DNA of 64,000 nt from Bombus terrestris (taxonomy: Eukaryota; Arthropoda; Insecta; Hymenoptera; Apidae): the NCBI RefSeq assembly GCF_910591885.1, contig NC_063271.1:18553334-18617333 (forward strand), read 5' to 3'. The notes below the pieces were generated by a model that searched no databases, was not told the DNA's origin, and worked only from the letters and a program-made list of their open reading frames with translations. This document shows positions 11,701 to 23,730 of this stretch, in pieces; positions within the stretch are counted from its first letter, which is position 1; each line of letters opens with the position of its first letter. A program made the position numbers and the translations under genes.

Positions 11701-14700
11701 TGGTGAATTTCGAAAACATTGATTCTAAACAATTTTATTTATACAACATTAAACTAATAATTTTATTATGATTATATTTTGAAATCTACTCATTAGTTTG
11801 ATGGTAAATTAATGACAGCTTTAAAGATTCGAAGTATGAATTTTAAGATTTTGAGGGAACAACAAGGAATTCATTTACATAATATGATAGAAGAGTTTAT
11901 ATATATTGTTTCTTTAGTATCAAGTTCATATTTAATAGTCAGCATAAAAATGGAAAGTAGATGCAGAAGCAGCATTATACAACGTCAGCATTGGCATCAA
12001 ATGAGAAGAAGTAGAGAAAGAATAGCAGAGAAGATATTTTGAAGTATCTGTTCAAATTATGTTCATTATTACAATCTATTAATCTTAGATTTCTACAAAG
12101 GCTATATATTCTTCAAATATATCGAAGACTACTGGTCCTAAAGAGCCTATATACTAAATAAATTGTCGAAACGACGTCGAAGTATGTAAAATCAGAAATA
12201 ATAATCGGCAGTATATTCTCTCTGTCACAAATATATACATATATAATTATGTTTTTAGCAAATATAATTCTGTGAGAATTAAACGAATTTTCGAGCAATA
12301 TACGGATCTACTTTGAGTAATGTAATTTGCATAAATCCGTTTGTGATAATATAATTTCAAAAAAAAAGAACAATTTTTATAAATAAAAGAAATAAGCATG
12401 AATGTAATAACGATATTTTCTTTTGTATCTTCATACTATTTTTACATTTAATTTCAAACCATATACCATCATTGATGATACGTGTACCATTGCGTTCGGA
12501 ATGAAATATACAATGAAATTCTGAAATTAATGTTATCATAATAAATTGTGTAATGTAAATCATTGTATCGTGAATTTTGAATTAATTTTAATTATTCATT
12601 AATTTACGATAATAACGTGAAAGCGAAGTTTATTTTGTTTTATGAAATTTAAAAAATTTCATTTACACCGTTTGGAAAGTTTTAACAAGTATTACGTGTA
12701 ACTCGATCCAATGAAAATCATTAAAATGTTTATTCAATTAGAAGAATTTTTGAAATAAGAATATAAAATTTGTGAGTAGAGTTTTGAAAATTTTTTTACA
12801 TACAAAGCAATTGAAAGTCACGAAATATATTTCGTGTATTATTATGACAACAGGATTTTATTGGTTATTCTATAAATAAATTAATCATTTACTTGAAAGT
12901 ATAATTCGAATTGAAATTCTCGCTTGAATGTTTCAACAGCTTACGGATTATTACACGAGCAGCACAACGAACAAACGAGTTCGACTTTCGTAAGGGTTTA
13001 CATGTTACAATAATCATCATATATTCATCCCTATATCCATATTCATACCCATATCCATATATTGGTATCAATGTATCTTTATTAATAGATATATGGGAGA
13101 TTAGTCTCGTAGAATACATAAATTACATGAAAGTATTTATACAAAATGTAAAGATATAAGCATAAATACATTGCTAAATTTTGTCATAATATCGTCAATA
13201 ATATTGTAAAAAAATAGATTATATGACAAAAGAAGCTGCCTATCCTAAAATATATTTAAAAGACTTAAAAAAGAAGAGGAATACGTTCTATATATCGTAA
13301 TATGTCCCTTTTTGAATGCAATCATTTCACATAAGACACTTTTATCGCACCCCTAAAAGCAACAATGATATTTCATACATTGAAAGCAAAACTGGTCTAA
13401 ACCACATTTCTTCTGAAAGGATCCGTGTGATCCTAACTTTCGAAGAAGGCCTGAAAATAAAAAATGTCTACCGTGTCATTCGAGGACTGTCACGAATCTC
13501 TTTATCGCGCAATACATAGAGTATATTTGAATTATAATGTTTTGTTTTATAGCTGTAATGCATAATTTATCAAAAAGTTGTAGAAAGAGTGATTAGACTG
13601 TTGATATTTATGAAAATCCATGTTTTTAAGAATACAACTAAAGAGTGGGAGCTAAGCTTTGTTTCCCTTACGAAATATTATAATTGTATGGAAGAATATT
13701 GTATCTTGAATATTTTATATATTTTTGCCTGTCATGCGCATTCTGTGCATTTCTTGCACCTTTAAATTTCCCACAAATGCATAGAAATCCGCATTCTAGT
13801 GATAATTATTAGTAAAAAAAAAAAGACAGAAGCGTGCCTTTTAATAGGTTGGAAGTGTGATTGAATGTATAGGGAGGATAGAATGGATGGCGTAGAAAAA
13901 TATAAAATAGTATAGATTTGTGAAATAGCGTAGGTAATTCAATTTTTCGCTTGCATTTGAATTTCTCATGTTTAGCTTGTAAGATTCGTAGTTTCAATTG
14001 ATTATACTTTCGGATAGTTTTCACAGTAGATTTCATAAAATATCCCTCTATGGGGTATATATTAACGGTAGAATATTCCATCAAAGTGATTAAGCATTGT
14101 TCATTGAGTTGTTACTGCGTATATTACGTTGATGTAACAGTAATTGTCGTTTTAATAACTTTGACACATATTACGAAATTATTGGGATTGTTAAATATAC
14201 TGAACTTTTGTAATTTAAGATTAATTCAGTAAAATACTTATTGGAGATAAAATGTGAGTACGTACTGAATGTGATATTTTTACTATCCGGTGAGTTACGG
14301 CCCTTTCGTACGTATTAAAATCGTTAAATCGATTGACAAGATTCAAAGATTTTTAATAAAACGTGGGCTTATAAAATGTATTTCGTATGTCAGTATGTAC
14401 AAGAAAACATGAAAAAATGAAAAAATACAGATAACTTCTTTACGAAGAAAACAGATTACTCGTAGAGTTAGATGGTTTTATTAATATATTCTTTTATGAG
14501 AGCAATTAATTTTTAATTATTGAACGCTGCAAAAATCAAAGGTGGAAACTGAGATGTAACAACGTGTTTGTAATATATAATGCACTTTGGGTTTGTTCTT
14601 AAGCTTTATAAAATTTTTCGTCTATATCCATTGACTCTTTCAATAAAGAAACTTGTTATTTCGATTGTCAATGCTGCACTTTCGATTTAAGGAGAATTGC

Positions 14701-17502
14701 GATGCTTTGTTACGCATTATCCTTCAATTTATTGGGGACAAAGCGAAAGATCACGAATAGGGACACAGAACGTGAAAAGTATCTCAACATACATGTATGC
14801 ATATACTTGTAATATGTCTATAAATTAATAATAATACGATAGTTTCCTATTTCTATTCATTTTTTTCTGTCTTATCATTTTAAACAATTAGTTATATAAT
14901 TAGTCGACTATAATTTGTATGAAACAAAATGAAATAATGCGATACAAAATCACGTTTATTTATGGTCAATGCCACCATTTGAGGACATTTAAAAAAAAAT
15001 CAATATTGTGCCGATATATTTAAATGAACGAATGTCACTGATTATATAAATTGCAACGAATGAATAAAGATCATTCTTTTTTTTATCATACCGTGAATGA
15101 ATAATATATTCACTCTGTATAATTACGTATTTAAAGATTTTGGGAGTGTGTGCGCGCGCGCGAGTGAGGTCGCATCTTTTCTCCAATATCGTATTAACGA
15201 ACAAAATTTGTTCACGTTTAAAATTGACTGAAATCGTAGTATGCATGATCGAAGCACGAAGTTGTAAAAACACGAAGAAAACTTCGTCAGATCGATTTTC
15301 GTTTAAGAGGCAATGATATGTACTTAATCTACTATACAATACATAATATGTATGTAACTATACGGATAACGCGAGCGATTTTTGTTTACATCAATTGCAC
15401 GAACTGCATATTAGTACATAGATACCTACTTACTTCCTGCTTACAAACCTTCCGAGCAAATCCTAATGAAACGATATTTTACCCGTGATTTATATAAATT
15501 CGTAAAATCTCAAGTATTGTGTCGGCAACCTTTCTTTCAAGAACAAAAATTATTTTTTTATTTCATCTATCTAAGTAGTAATGAATGATCTATAGGCTTT
15601 AAAAATCACAGATAACTCTGATGTAAAAAAAAAGAAGAAAAAAATAAGGAATCGAAATAAGAATGAAATACCATGGATAAAGTTCATTAACGCCATACTT
15701 TTCGTTCGAATTGCTTTCTGCTTTCTTATTTCATTTACAAATAAAAGAAATAAATCTTGTAAAAAATTGTACAGTTAATTTTGTCGAGCGGAAGATTTTG
15801 TATAAAATTATTAATCTGCTTATGGGTATACTTTTGATTTCCATTGAGCTACATTAAGCATAAAATCGAAGTTTATTACGAAACTGAAAAATCACATGGA
15901 TGCATAAAAGGATAAGCGGAATTAAGCTAAAAATGCACAAGGTAATTTTATGGGATTCAGTTGCGGACCCGGCCAACGTGTGTAAATTCATTAAAAAATT
16001 AAATTGAAAATAAAATTTATAAATCATTTATATTTTCGTGCCAATAAATAACTGAATGTAAGAGTCGGATTGGCTGCCGATTCGAGAAAAATCGTCTCGT
16101 GCATTTTTATCTTATTACGCGTGATCCTAGAAATGAAAAAAAAGCAGAAAATTGCATGCGTGCTGGTAAGCAGTTGTAGTATAAATTTCAGAGCTGGTTA
16201 CCTTGCTTCCATATTTCCTTACCAGAAAGAAGTTAACGAGTTACAAACTTTATAATTTTCACAACATATCTCCTTATTACCAGCTGATTAATGTATTATT
16301 ATCTATATGCCCTCATCTTAAATTATTGCAAGTAAATTTAAAGGGACAACATCGTTGACATATTTTTTATTCAACATGAAGTTCCTTAATCTCCTTTAAA
16401 CTATAGATTTTATCTGTCGAATATATTCCATTACTACCCTAATTTTAAGGAACGTAGTGCTTGATACATATTACACAATAACACTAAGTATTCTTTGTAG
16501 ACATGTTATATTGCACGCATATACATTGCCAACTTAAATGTTTTGTATTTATCTTCTAGTTTTAGACGACGCGCGTATATTTTATACACTCACTATAATA
16601 CGTATATGAGAAATTACACAGTGACACTCACGAAAATTTTAAATAGCGTAGCATGTATCTTTAGTAGAATGAATAAAAAATAAGTTCAGTACCTACGGTA
16701 TTTAGACTGGTATAAGACAAATCAGTGAAATCTTTGAAAAGTATAGAATGTTTGACAAAAAGGATTGAAAGGAAGAATTCGAAGGAATGATCTTATATTG
16801 TCAAATAAAATGCAATTAAAAACAGAAACACAATCACAATCAAACGATATTGCTTGATTATAGAAGTTTGAATATCCAACGAAATAATGTTTGAAGCCTA
16901 GTAATTCGGCAAATATAAATACAATTTGTTTATTTCTAAGTTTCATAGTATTTTATAACGTACGATCACCCTGGAAAATATTTTCTTCATTGCCAGACAC
17001 TCTATACAGATAGATCGAGAGAAATTTCAATGAAAATGTTAATCAGTTAACTATTGACTAGTTAATATGACATACCTTTTTGGGTGTGAAATGTACCATT
17101 TGAAGTATATCGTGCAATATAAAACTGCATTCCTCGATTGAAAATTTGTTCTACCTATTCGACAGTACTCTCTTGCAATTCGTTGTGTTACCATCACTCA
17201 CGAAATGTCCTAGCACTTTGTCGTCGTTGTTCAAATTATAAAGGGAGAGCAACTGTCTGAACCGTTCGATCACGAAACATTGAAAAATCCTGTCAAATTA
17301 CGTCTAGTAATTAACGTTCACCTTAAACGTCAATCTTAAGGTACTTGCCGCGGAAGCATCAGTTTAAACTCCTCAATGCAATCTCATTGAAATATTTCTT
17401 TTGTGTTTACATCCAACAACGAAATTGCAACTATATAAAATGTTAAAATGGTCATGATTGCAAAGCGTTGCTTGCCGATGTTGTCCTCTTCACAGTCTAA
17501 GT
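8757..17502. other. Spacer between the two NCS genes, no gene seen
   Basis: I see no recognisable exon or RNA gene. The longest open frame (minus, about 14989-15339) is AT-rich and unlike known proteins. The spacer contains an (AT)n tract at 11023-11045, a CA/TA alternating tract at about 10445-10485, CCATAT-like repeats at 13020-13062, a purine/pyrimidine alternating GTGTGCGCGCGC stretch near 15148-15163, and one copy of a dispersed repeat at 13764-13812. It must contain the end of the second NCS 3' UTR, and may contain the first Nca exon; a possible minus donor lies near 9420, without supporting evidence. Confidence 0.5.
13764..13812 (+). repeat. Dispersed short repeat, copy A
   Basis: Contains the core AATGCATAGAAATCCGCA followed by TTCTAGTGATAA. 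This matches related cores at 23675-23730, 28680-28712, 53912-53967 and 56079-56140. The repeated order of a GCATAAA-like word, CCGCA and a TCTAnTnATAA tail is what defines the family. No open frame or terminal inverted repeats are visible at this site. Confidence 0.45.
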
Positions 17503-17535
17503 GTTTTTTTTTGTTTTTTTTTTTGTTTTTTTTTG
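17503..17535. repeat. Interrupted poly-T tract
   Basis: Runs of 8-11 T separated by single G, which is A-rich with C interruptions on the minus strand. It lies about 550 bases downstream of the second NCS stop codon and could be inside its 3' UTR. The flanking frame is lysine-rich only because of this tract. Confidence 0.9.
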
Positions 17536-17855
17536 TTGAGAAATTGGGTGTATTTTTTGGATGTCTAATGCTGGATACTTTCCAAGTAGTCAATGTATGA
17601 GTTCCTTCGTATCACCGGTTGTAAATTCAGATCAAGGGTAGACTTCTCTCGCGTTCACAGCACTTAAATTCGATTCCTTAAAAAGTAATCCGTCGACGAA
17701 TTTCTTTCGAGAAATTATTCGATTCCGTTAACTCGACTCGAAATTAGGACGTAGAAAGACAACGATTCTTTAGTTATTGTTCTTTGCCAATTGCAATTCT
17801 GGGAATTAAAGGCGTTCTATCAAGTTTTCGTATTAACCATTGTAATGCTGCAATA

Positions 17856-17945
17856 TATCCGCGCGCACGCGCGTGTCCGTGTATTTGTGCGTGTATGCAT
17901 GTGTACGGGCGCGTACGAATACGTGCATCTGTATATGTATGTATA
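17856..17945. other. Purine-pyrimidine alternating tract (Z-DNA-prone)
   Basis: About 90 bases are dominated by CG, CA/TG and TA steps, including CGCGCGCACGCGCGTG and later GTATGTATGTA. Such alternation can adopt left-handed DNA. The tract lies 145-235 bases beyond the stop codon of the second NCS gene, probably in its 3' UTR. Both strands are open across it, but the encoded peptides are repeat-derived. Confidence 0.6.
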
Positions 17946-18088
17946 ATTCTACAACAAATACGTTTCGTATGAAAGACAGATGTATCTGAAATTGCTTTCA
18001 TCGCTGTTGCTCGGTCGGTTGGTATTTTACGAATGTTTTTTGACAACAGTGTACTATTAATAATCGATCCCGAAACAAAACACGGGAA

Positions 18089-21000
18089 TTAAGGGGCCAG
18101 CATTTTTGAAAGCTCTTCGTCTTGAAGGCAACCTTTCAAAAATTCCTCCTCGGTAAGTTGACCGTCATTATTTTCATCCATTTTTGCAAATATATTTTTC
18201 GCTCTATCTTCTGCACTGTCTGCTGGTCTGCTGCTCGAGCATGCACCGAGCATGTCGTATATTGCCTAGAAATAGAAAAATATAATCTGTTCAATTTTTG
18301 TTTTGTTTTCGAGATGAAAGTTCGTAAGTAGAGCCCGTTATCATAAAAATAGGCAATAATTGGAAAATTCGAAGCTTTTTATTTTTTTAATAAATTTGAA
18401 ATTGGCAAACTGACGGCGAATCTCTCTTTTTAACCTCTCTTTGCATCTACTCAGTGTCATACTTCATCTTGAAAAATTCATTGATATCAACATAAAAACT
18501 AAACGATTTAACGTGAAGTGACGTAATCTTTTTACCCTATCTTATCTCTAAGCTGTAAACGTACGACCAGTGTAAAACAAAAGGAAAAAGATATAAAACA
18601 TTTCGCTATTATCTGTTAGAACAGAAATATATATCAATGTGAAACACATAATACCTGAACGATCTTAGTCATTTCTTGAATATCAATGACGCCATTTCCA
18701 TCAACGTCATACATCCGGAAAGCCCATTTTAGTTTTTCTTCTGGCGTCCCGCTAGACGTTACATCGATGGCCAATAGAAATTCCTGCAATAAAACATTAC
18801 GATTTCTGTAATAAAAGGTCGGTGATATCCGTGTAGTCACTGATATTGACATTTTATTTCTGTATAATAACACAATTTAATTTTCTTGTCGGCGAGCAAT
18901 AATGTAGACTTCATAACACTTCATATTACACGATTTATATTTATAATAAAATATGCACAGCTGTACATTTGAAATTCATAATACAATTGATGTGCATGTA
19001 TTTCTTTTTCCTCGCTGCTGTTCTGTTAATAATTCGAAACTCTTCGTGGATAACAGAAAAGTTACTGGCGATAGTTTCTTAGTTCCAAGAAATAAATGTA
19101 GACTCAAGATATCAGTCCAATTTCAGCGAGGCTCTGGACACCATCCTTGGCTTCTAAGGTAACTAAATTATTACATAGTAAAGTGCGATAAATTCTCCTG
19201 AGGCTCGAAAGAACGCTCCATCCAATATTTTTAGTTTGTTAAATGTTTGTTTCACTCGCGTAAGGAACGTCGCTCGACCCTGCAACGATCCCCCATCCTT
19301 TGATCTTGTTCAAGACACTGTTCATCTACCAATCAAAGTAGATTTTTTTACAATTAACGCTCATGAGACGTATAATCTCACTTTGAGAACTGTCTACTTT
19401 CACTGTCAGAAGTTGAAAAAACATTTTCTGGTATATCCCGGAAGCTAGTAAAGATGGAACAGCTGCTCACGAGGTTAAAGAAAAAACAGCTTTTTAAGGA
19501 AGAATACAGTATTAAGAAAGTGGATGCGCTAATCTTTGGATACCTTGACGCTTCTACGTCAGGTTCGCAGAGAATTTCGAGTATCGCCGTTGAAGATATA
19601 GTAAAGTTGAACTAGGTCATCTGACGCCTGAGGTAGACAAACGGCGAGGGTTTTAAAGAACGAAGTCGAGGGCGAGTCGGCTCTTTGCTCTTCCTGACCT
19701 CCGAAGTGTCTCCACTTCTCGTATTGACCCCATCGACGTGCTGGCCCCTCTGGCAAATTTCTGCCATCGGCTACTTCTCTATACTATGTATCACTGGCGT
19801 AGTTAGCCTTTTCTAAAGACCTTTGTATTTGCAGATGTATTTGACGGCAATGTTGATAGGTCGTTGATGTTATTTCGTAACCATTTATTCTACTAGAATT
19901 TTATTGAAATGTACCTTTTTTTCTTTTTCGTATATTAAGGATCGCAACTTTTAGCTCTATACCCTTTTGAATTTAATAAAACTCATATACTTTTTTTTCA
20001 GTCTTTCACCGTTCGAAGCGAAACTGAGAATTATTATCTCCAAGAAAAATGAGAGAATTTATTTAATTTCTAAAATATCAGTTATATATCGTCTTCGCGA
20101 AAATACTGGTCGTACACCTCTTACATGTCTTTCCTATAAAATAATTACCGAGCTCGTTGAGTATTGAATATTTTTCAGTGTGTTTGCATATTCAGAGATT
20201 GGTAGGCAAGCCATACCTATGTGGATAAGGGATGTGAGGTTGGTATGGTATTTCGTGGATGTAGAGAATTGTCGTTGCCTCCTACTACGTAGTAAGGACT
20301 GTTAATGTCACTTGTCCGTGGTTTTGTCCACGACTGTGTCTGATGCAATGGCGATCCAGAGACCTCAGTTTCACCTAAACGATCTCAGAGATAAAGGGAG
20401 CCGCAGTGTGGAATATCAAATTCGACGTGTATCGTGGCAAAAAATTAAGAATATCGGTATATCAGATGTTGATTAAGCAGAAAGAATAATCAGAATATTC
20501 TGTAATATGAATGGAGATGAAACCGAATCTTGTAACAATATTTTGTGTACGATAATTTTTTATTGTACAATAAACATTACTCAAATTTATTCGTCAGCTT
20601 TGTATCTTCTACTTTATATAAGAATATGACTTACTTGCTTCGCTTATAAACGCAAATTCTTTTGCATTCTATACATGAGAATAAATCGCGTAATTCTTTT
20701 GAGAAAAACGGTAGTCAGCGAAGTATCGAAACTAAAATATTTCTTTAGAAACGGAACGTTCATAGTTCAAAACGGTTTAAAAAGTGAGAAAGTTTAATCA
20801 TGCAGAATAACTGCAGTACCAGAAGCTTTCAAGTCCTATTCTTAGCATATATACTTGCGTGTATTATTCTTGACAAAAGACGCATTTCTCCATTCGCGAA
20901 GGAACATAATAGTAAAAATAAAGATCAATTTGAGGAGATCTCATCTTACCTTAAAATCGATGTAGCCATTTTTGTCCATATCGAATGTACGGAAAACATG

Positions 21001-21478
21001 GTCGCAGAATTCTTGCGCATTGCCAGATGGGAAGAACATTTTGTACATTTCGACAAATTTTGCTGGCGCTAATCTACCAGTTGGACAATCTTGCTATAAC
21101 GTAAAGAAAAACAAGCGTTTGTGTGTCTGACTGTACCTTTATTTAGGAAAATTATGCTTATGCAATTTTATTTCAAAACCAAAACTATCATATTGATTGC
21201 AAGGATATAATTTTTTCTCATTTTACTTAGAAAGTCAAATAACCAATTTTAAGAAATTTTCTTAAAAAAATACAGAAATTTATTTATATACGTAATTCGT
21301 TCCGTAATGTATACATAAATTGTTTGCGTGTAATATAGTTAGAAGTTAACGTCGAGATGAGCAATTAAGTAACACTTTACGTGTTACTTGTTACGCAAGC
21401 AAATGTCATAGCAATGTAGTTATTTTAAAATCCTCTTAGTGTAAAAAACATTTTAATCGTCCTTTTTAATGATTCTAC

Positions 21479-21511
<33 letters not shown>

Positions 21512-22975
21512 ACGAATACACGTGTGAGCTGTACATGTATAATTGTAGAATAATCTTTGTATCTATCTTCTGTCAAGTATTTCTGGTTCCTTAGTACGAG
21601 AGATATTTTGCGACTTGGTAATTTATAAATCAAAATCAATTTTCTTGTAGATCTGCATATAAATAGGTAAAATATCCGCTAAGAAAAACCAACGTAATTA
21701 GTAAGTGTTATTCAACCAAATAGATTTCTGTCAAATCTAATGGTACAGTCAAATTCGTCGCTTAAAAATACAGAATTCGTTTGCACTAAATGCTGTTTCT
21801 CACTCTTTGTAAAGAGATTATATACTAACAATGAAATGGTTTGAGTTAGACGATGTTTTACAGTTATATCGACGTTGATGGTTTTGCTAAAAACGGAAAT
21901 AGAGTGTGAAAAACCGATTTTCTCTGGTGGTTACGCGTACGCGTACGCATTTACAGGACGAGAGAAAAAGAGAGAAAGAGAAGAGAATGAGAGGGAATGC
22001 AACAAAGCTCTGAGGCCAAAGTCTTTTACACTTTTCGAACGAAATTGCCCGTTACTGATAGAATAGTAGGAGATCGAACATGTAAACTACTAAAACTCGT
22101 TTATTTAATTTTCGATTGGAAAACTCAAGTACTGCAATTGAGGAGCAAGAAAGTTTGCGCGAGATAGGTAGGTATACGTATATGGAATGAGTTGAAACAT
22201 GTCCAACGGTAACGGACAATTTGCTTAGTTTAATTTGTTCGTACGACGTGCATGGGTTTTGCTTGAACTGTTTAAACTATCCGAGAAACTTCGAGCAATT
22301 AACTTTTTCGAGGAATTGGACATTTTGATCGGGATTGTTAGAATTTGTTTAAAGTCCAATTAAGGCTAGGACTATGCACTTTTCGAAGAAGCCAATGAAA
22401 ACTTATTCAGTCCAAACTAATGCGGATTATTTATCTTTATCTGATTGAATAAACTCGAGCAAATACTCAAGGGGCTGGCTCGATGGACAAGAAGAGAATC
22501 TTTCAAGAATCGAATTTATACCCGATAAACCGTTTAAGAGAGCGAACTTTGAAGATGTTTCATATTCTTTCTATAGGTCTCATTTAGCGATCAATAATGG
22601 CCGCAATAGCATAAATGATCAAAGATTCATTGATTTACGTTTCTATTAATATTTTCTTCTTCGTTTTTTACTTTTAACAATAGATACTTTCATAGCTCGT
22701 AAATAGTTTGAGCGCATAACAGATTATACTTGATAGAATGTTGATAAACGTAACAATTTAAAGTATAGTTTAGACAGGGACATGATATTGTTATCGTTAA
22801 TACATAATGATAAACGTAGAAAGAATAAATCTATAACGTTAATATGAAATAAATGTACACTTACTTTGAATCCTCTGTACCATTCTTTTATAGCTGCTTC
22901 ATCGTATTTTGTGTGTGATTTAAGGAAATCCATATCCTCTTTGCTCAACTTATCTTTGCTGCCGAAACAACCCAT
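18089..22975 (-). CDS. NCS-family Ca2+ sensor (CG7646/recoverin-like), four coding exons
   Basis: A second neuronal calcium sensor, closest by eye to Drosophila CG7646 and the visinin/recoverin branch; databases may call it neuronal calcium sensor 2. The minus-strand coding exons are 22975-22865, 21093-20950, 18783-18655 and 18265-18089. All junctions are GT-AG in phase 0, and the introns are 1771, 2166 and 389 bases. They encode 186 residues. Visible features are the myristoylation signal MGCFGS with Cys3 as a possible palmitoylation site, a degenerate EF1 with CPTG at 40-43, and intact Ca2+ loops at about 75-86 (DMDKNGYIDFKE), 111-122 (DVDGNGVIDIQE) and 158-169 (DENNDGQLTEEE). The tail ends EELSKMLAP. 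The start has A at -3 and G at +4 and lies 8 bases after a splice acceptor (AG at plus 22984-22985), so a noncoding first exon lies upstream. Its target is unknown; the family typically regulates cyclases, kinases or channels. It is clearly distinct from Nca, frequenin and the KChIP-like proteins. Confidence 0.95.
18784..20949 (-). other. Intron 2 of the second NCS gene
   Basis: A 2.17-kb intron with good GT and AG ends. The part from about 19120 to 19800 and 20160 to 20420 is clearly richer in GC than the rest. It holds frames on both strands of up to about 70 codons that resemble no protein I know. It may contain conserved regulatory sequence or a decayed repeat. No hallmark of a mobile element is visible. 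Confidence 0.6.
21094..22864 (-). other. Intron 1 of the second NCS gene
   Basis: A 1.77-kb intron separating the N-terminal helix exon from the EF1/EF2 exon. It holds an (AT)n microsatellite at 21482-21508 and a CG-rich alternating stretch GTTACGCGTACGCGTACGC near 21931-21950 followed by a GA-rich run. Nothing else recognisable is seen. Confidence 0.65.
21482..21508. repeat. (AT)n microsatellite
   Basis: About 13 uninterrupted AT units inside intron 1 of the second NCS gene. The length is likely to be polymorphic. Confidence 0.95.
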
Positions 22976-23674
22976 TTTGAAATCTACAACAAAGAATAAC
23001 GCGTGCTACTATTATTACCAATTATTAATTTTCTTCTGTATTATTACTAATAATAGAATTTTTATCGTTGTCGAACCTGTGTCGTAAAAGCTTTTGGAAA
23101 ATACTCGAGGGAGAAAGAAGGAACATAAAAACGAAGAGAGATAGAAAACGTGTCCTAGAGAGTAAATAGGGAGCAATGTAAATGAATAAGTAAACGAGAG
23201 AGAAAAAGAGGAAGTTGCCATGAGTGTATTTATATAGAAAGAACGTCATTGAAAGCATAAGCACGCGCAAAGCCGCAGAGGAACAGAAACGTAAAATAAT
23301 GTCGTAATGAGTAGCCAATACACGATCCGAATAAAAAGTTTTAAGAAAGAGGCAGTCTTCAAGGCAAGTTGATTCGTCGGCTGAAAGAGTTTCGTTTTCC
23401 ACGTCCGAAGGGAGGAAGTCGGGGCAGCTCGTGACTTGCCTAAGAATTAGACTATCTTAAAATGGTATTAGAATCCGACAGACAGTTAACTGTGTATTTT
23501 CTGCTTGCGTCATAAACTGCGGCATCAGAGAATTACCTTCTTTTTGTATCTATTAGATAAGTGTGCGTTATTGTAAAATATACTTTATTTTTTACCAAAA
23601 AAAATATCGCAATATAGGTATTTTTATTTCAGATATTTTTTCATTTTTGCAGATCGTTGTTTATTTTCACATAT

Positions 23675-23730
23675 TCAAAATCGTCATAAATGCATAAATA
23701 TCCGCAGTTTGTTCATAAATAAGAGCCTTG
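23675..23730 (+). repeat. Dispersed short repeat, copy B
   Basis: Contains CATAAATGCATAAATATCCG followed by CAGTTTG. It aligns over about 55 bases with copy C at 53912-53967, including the upstream word ATnTTCAAA. It lies about 700 bases upstream of the first coding exon of the second NCS gene. Confidence 0.5.

Noticed and set aside
14989..15339. 116-codon minus-strand frame
   Set aside because: AT-rich codons, no recognisable motif and no splice or promoter context; it is compatible with chance in a 64-kb AT-rich window.
23025..23402. 125-codon minus-strand frame just upstream of the second NCS start
   Set aside because: It starts with GTG, is dominated by Phe/Leu/Ser from pyrimidine-rich DNA, and overlaps the acceptor tract region of the NCS 5' intron.
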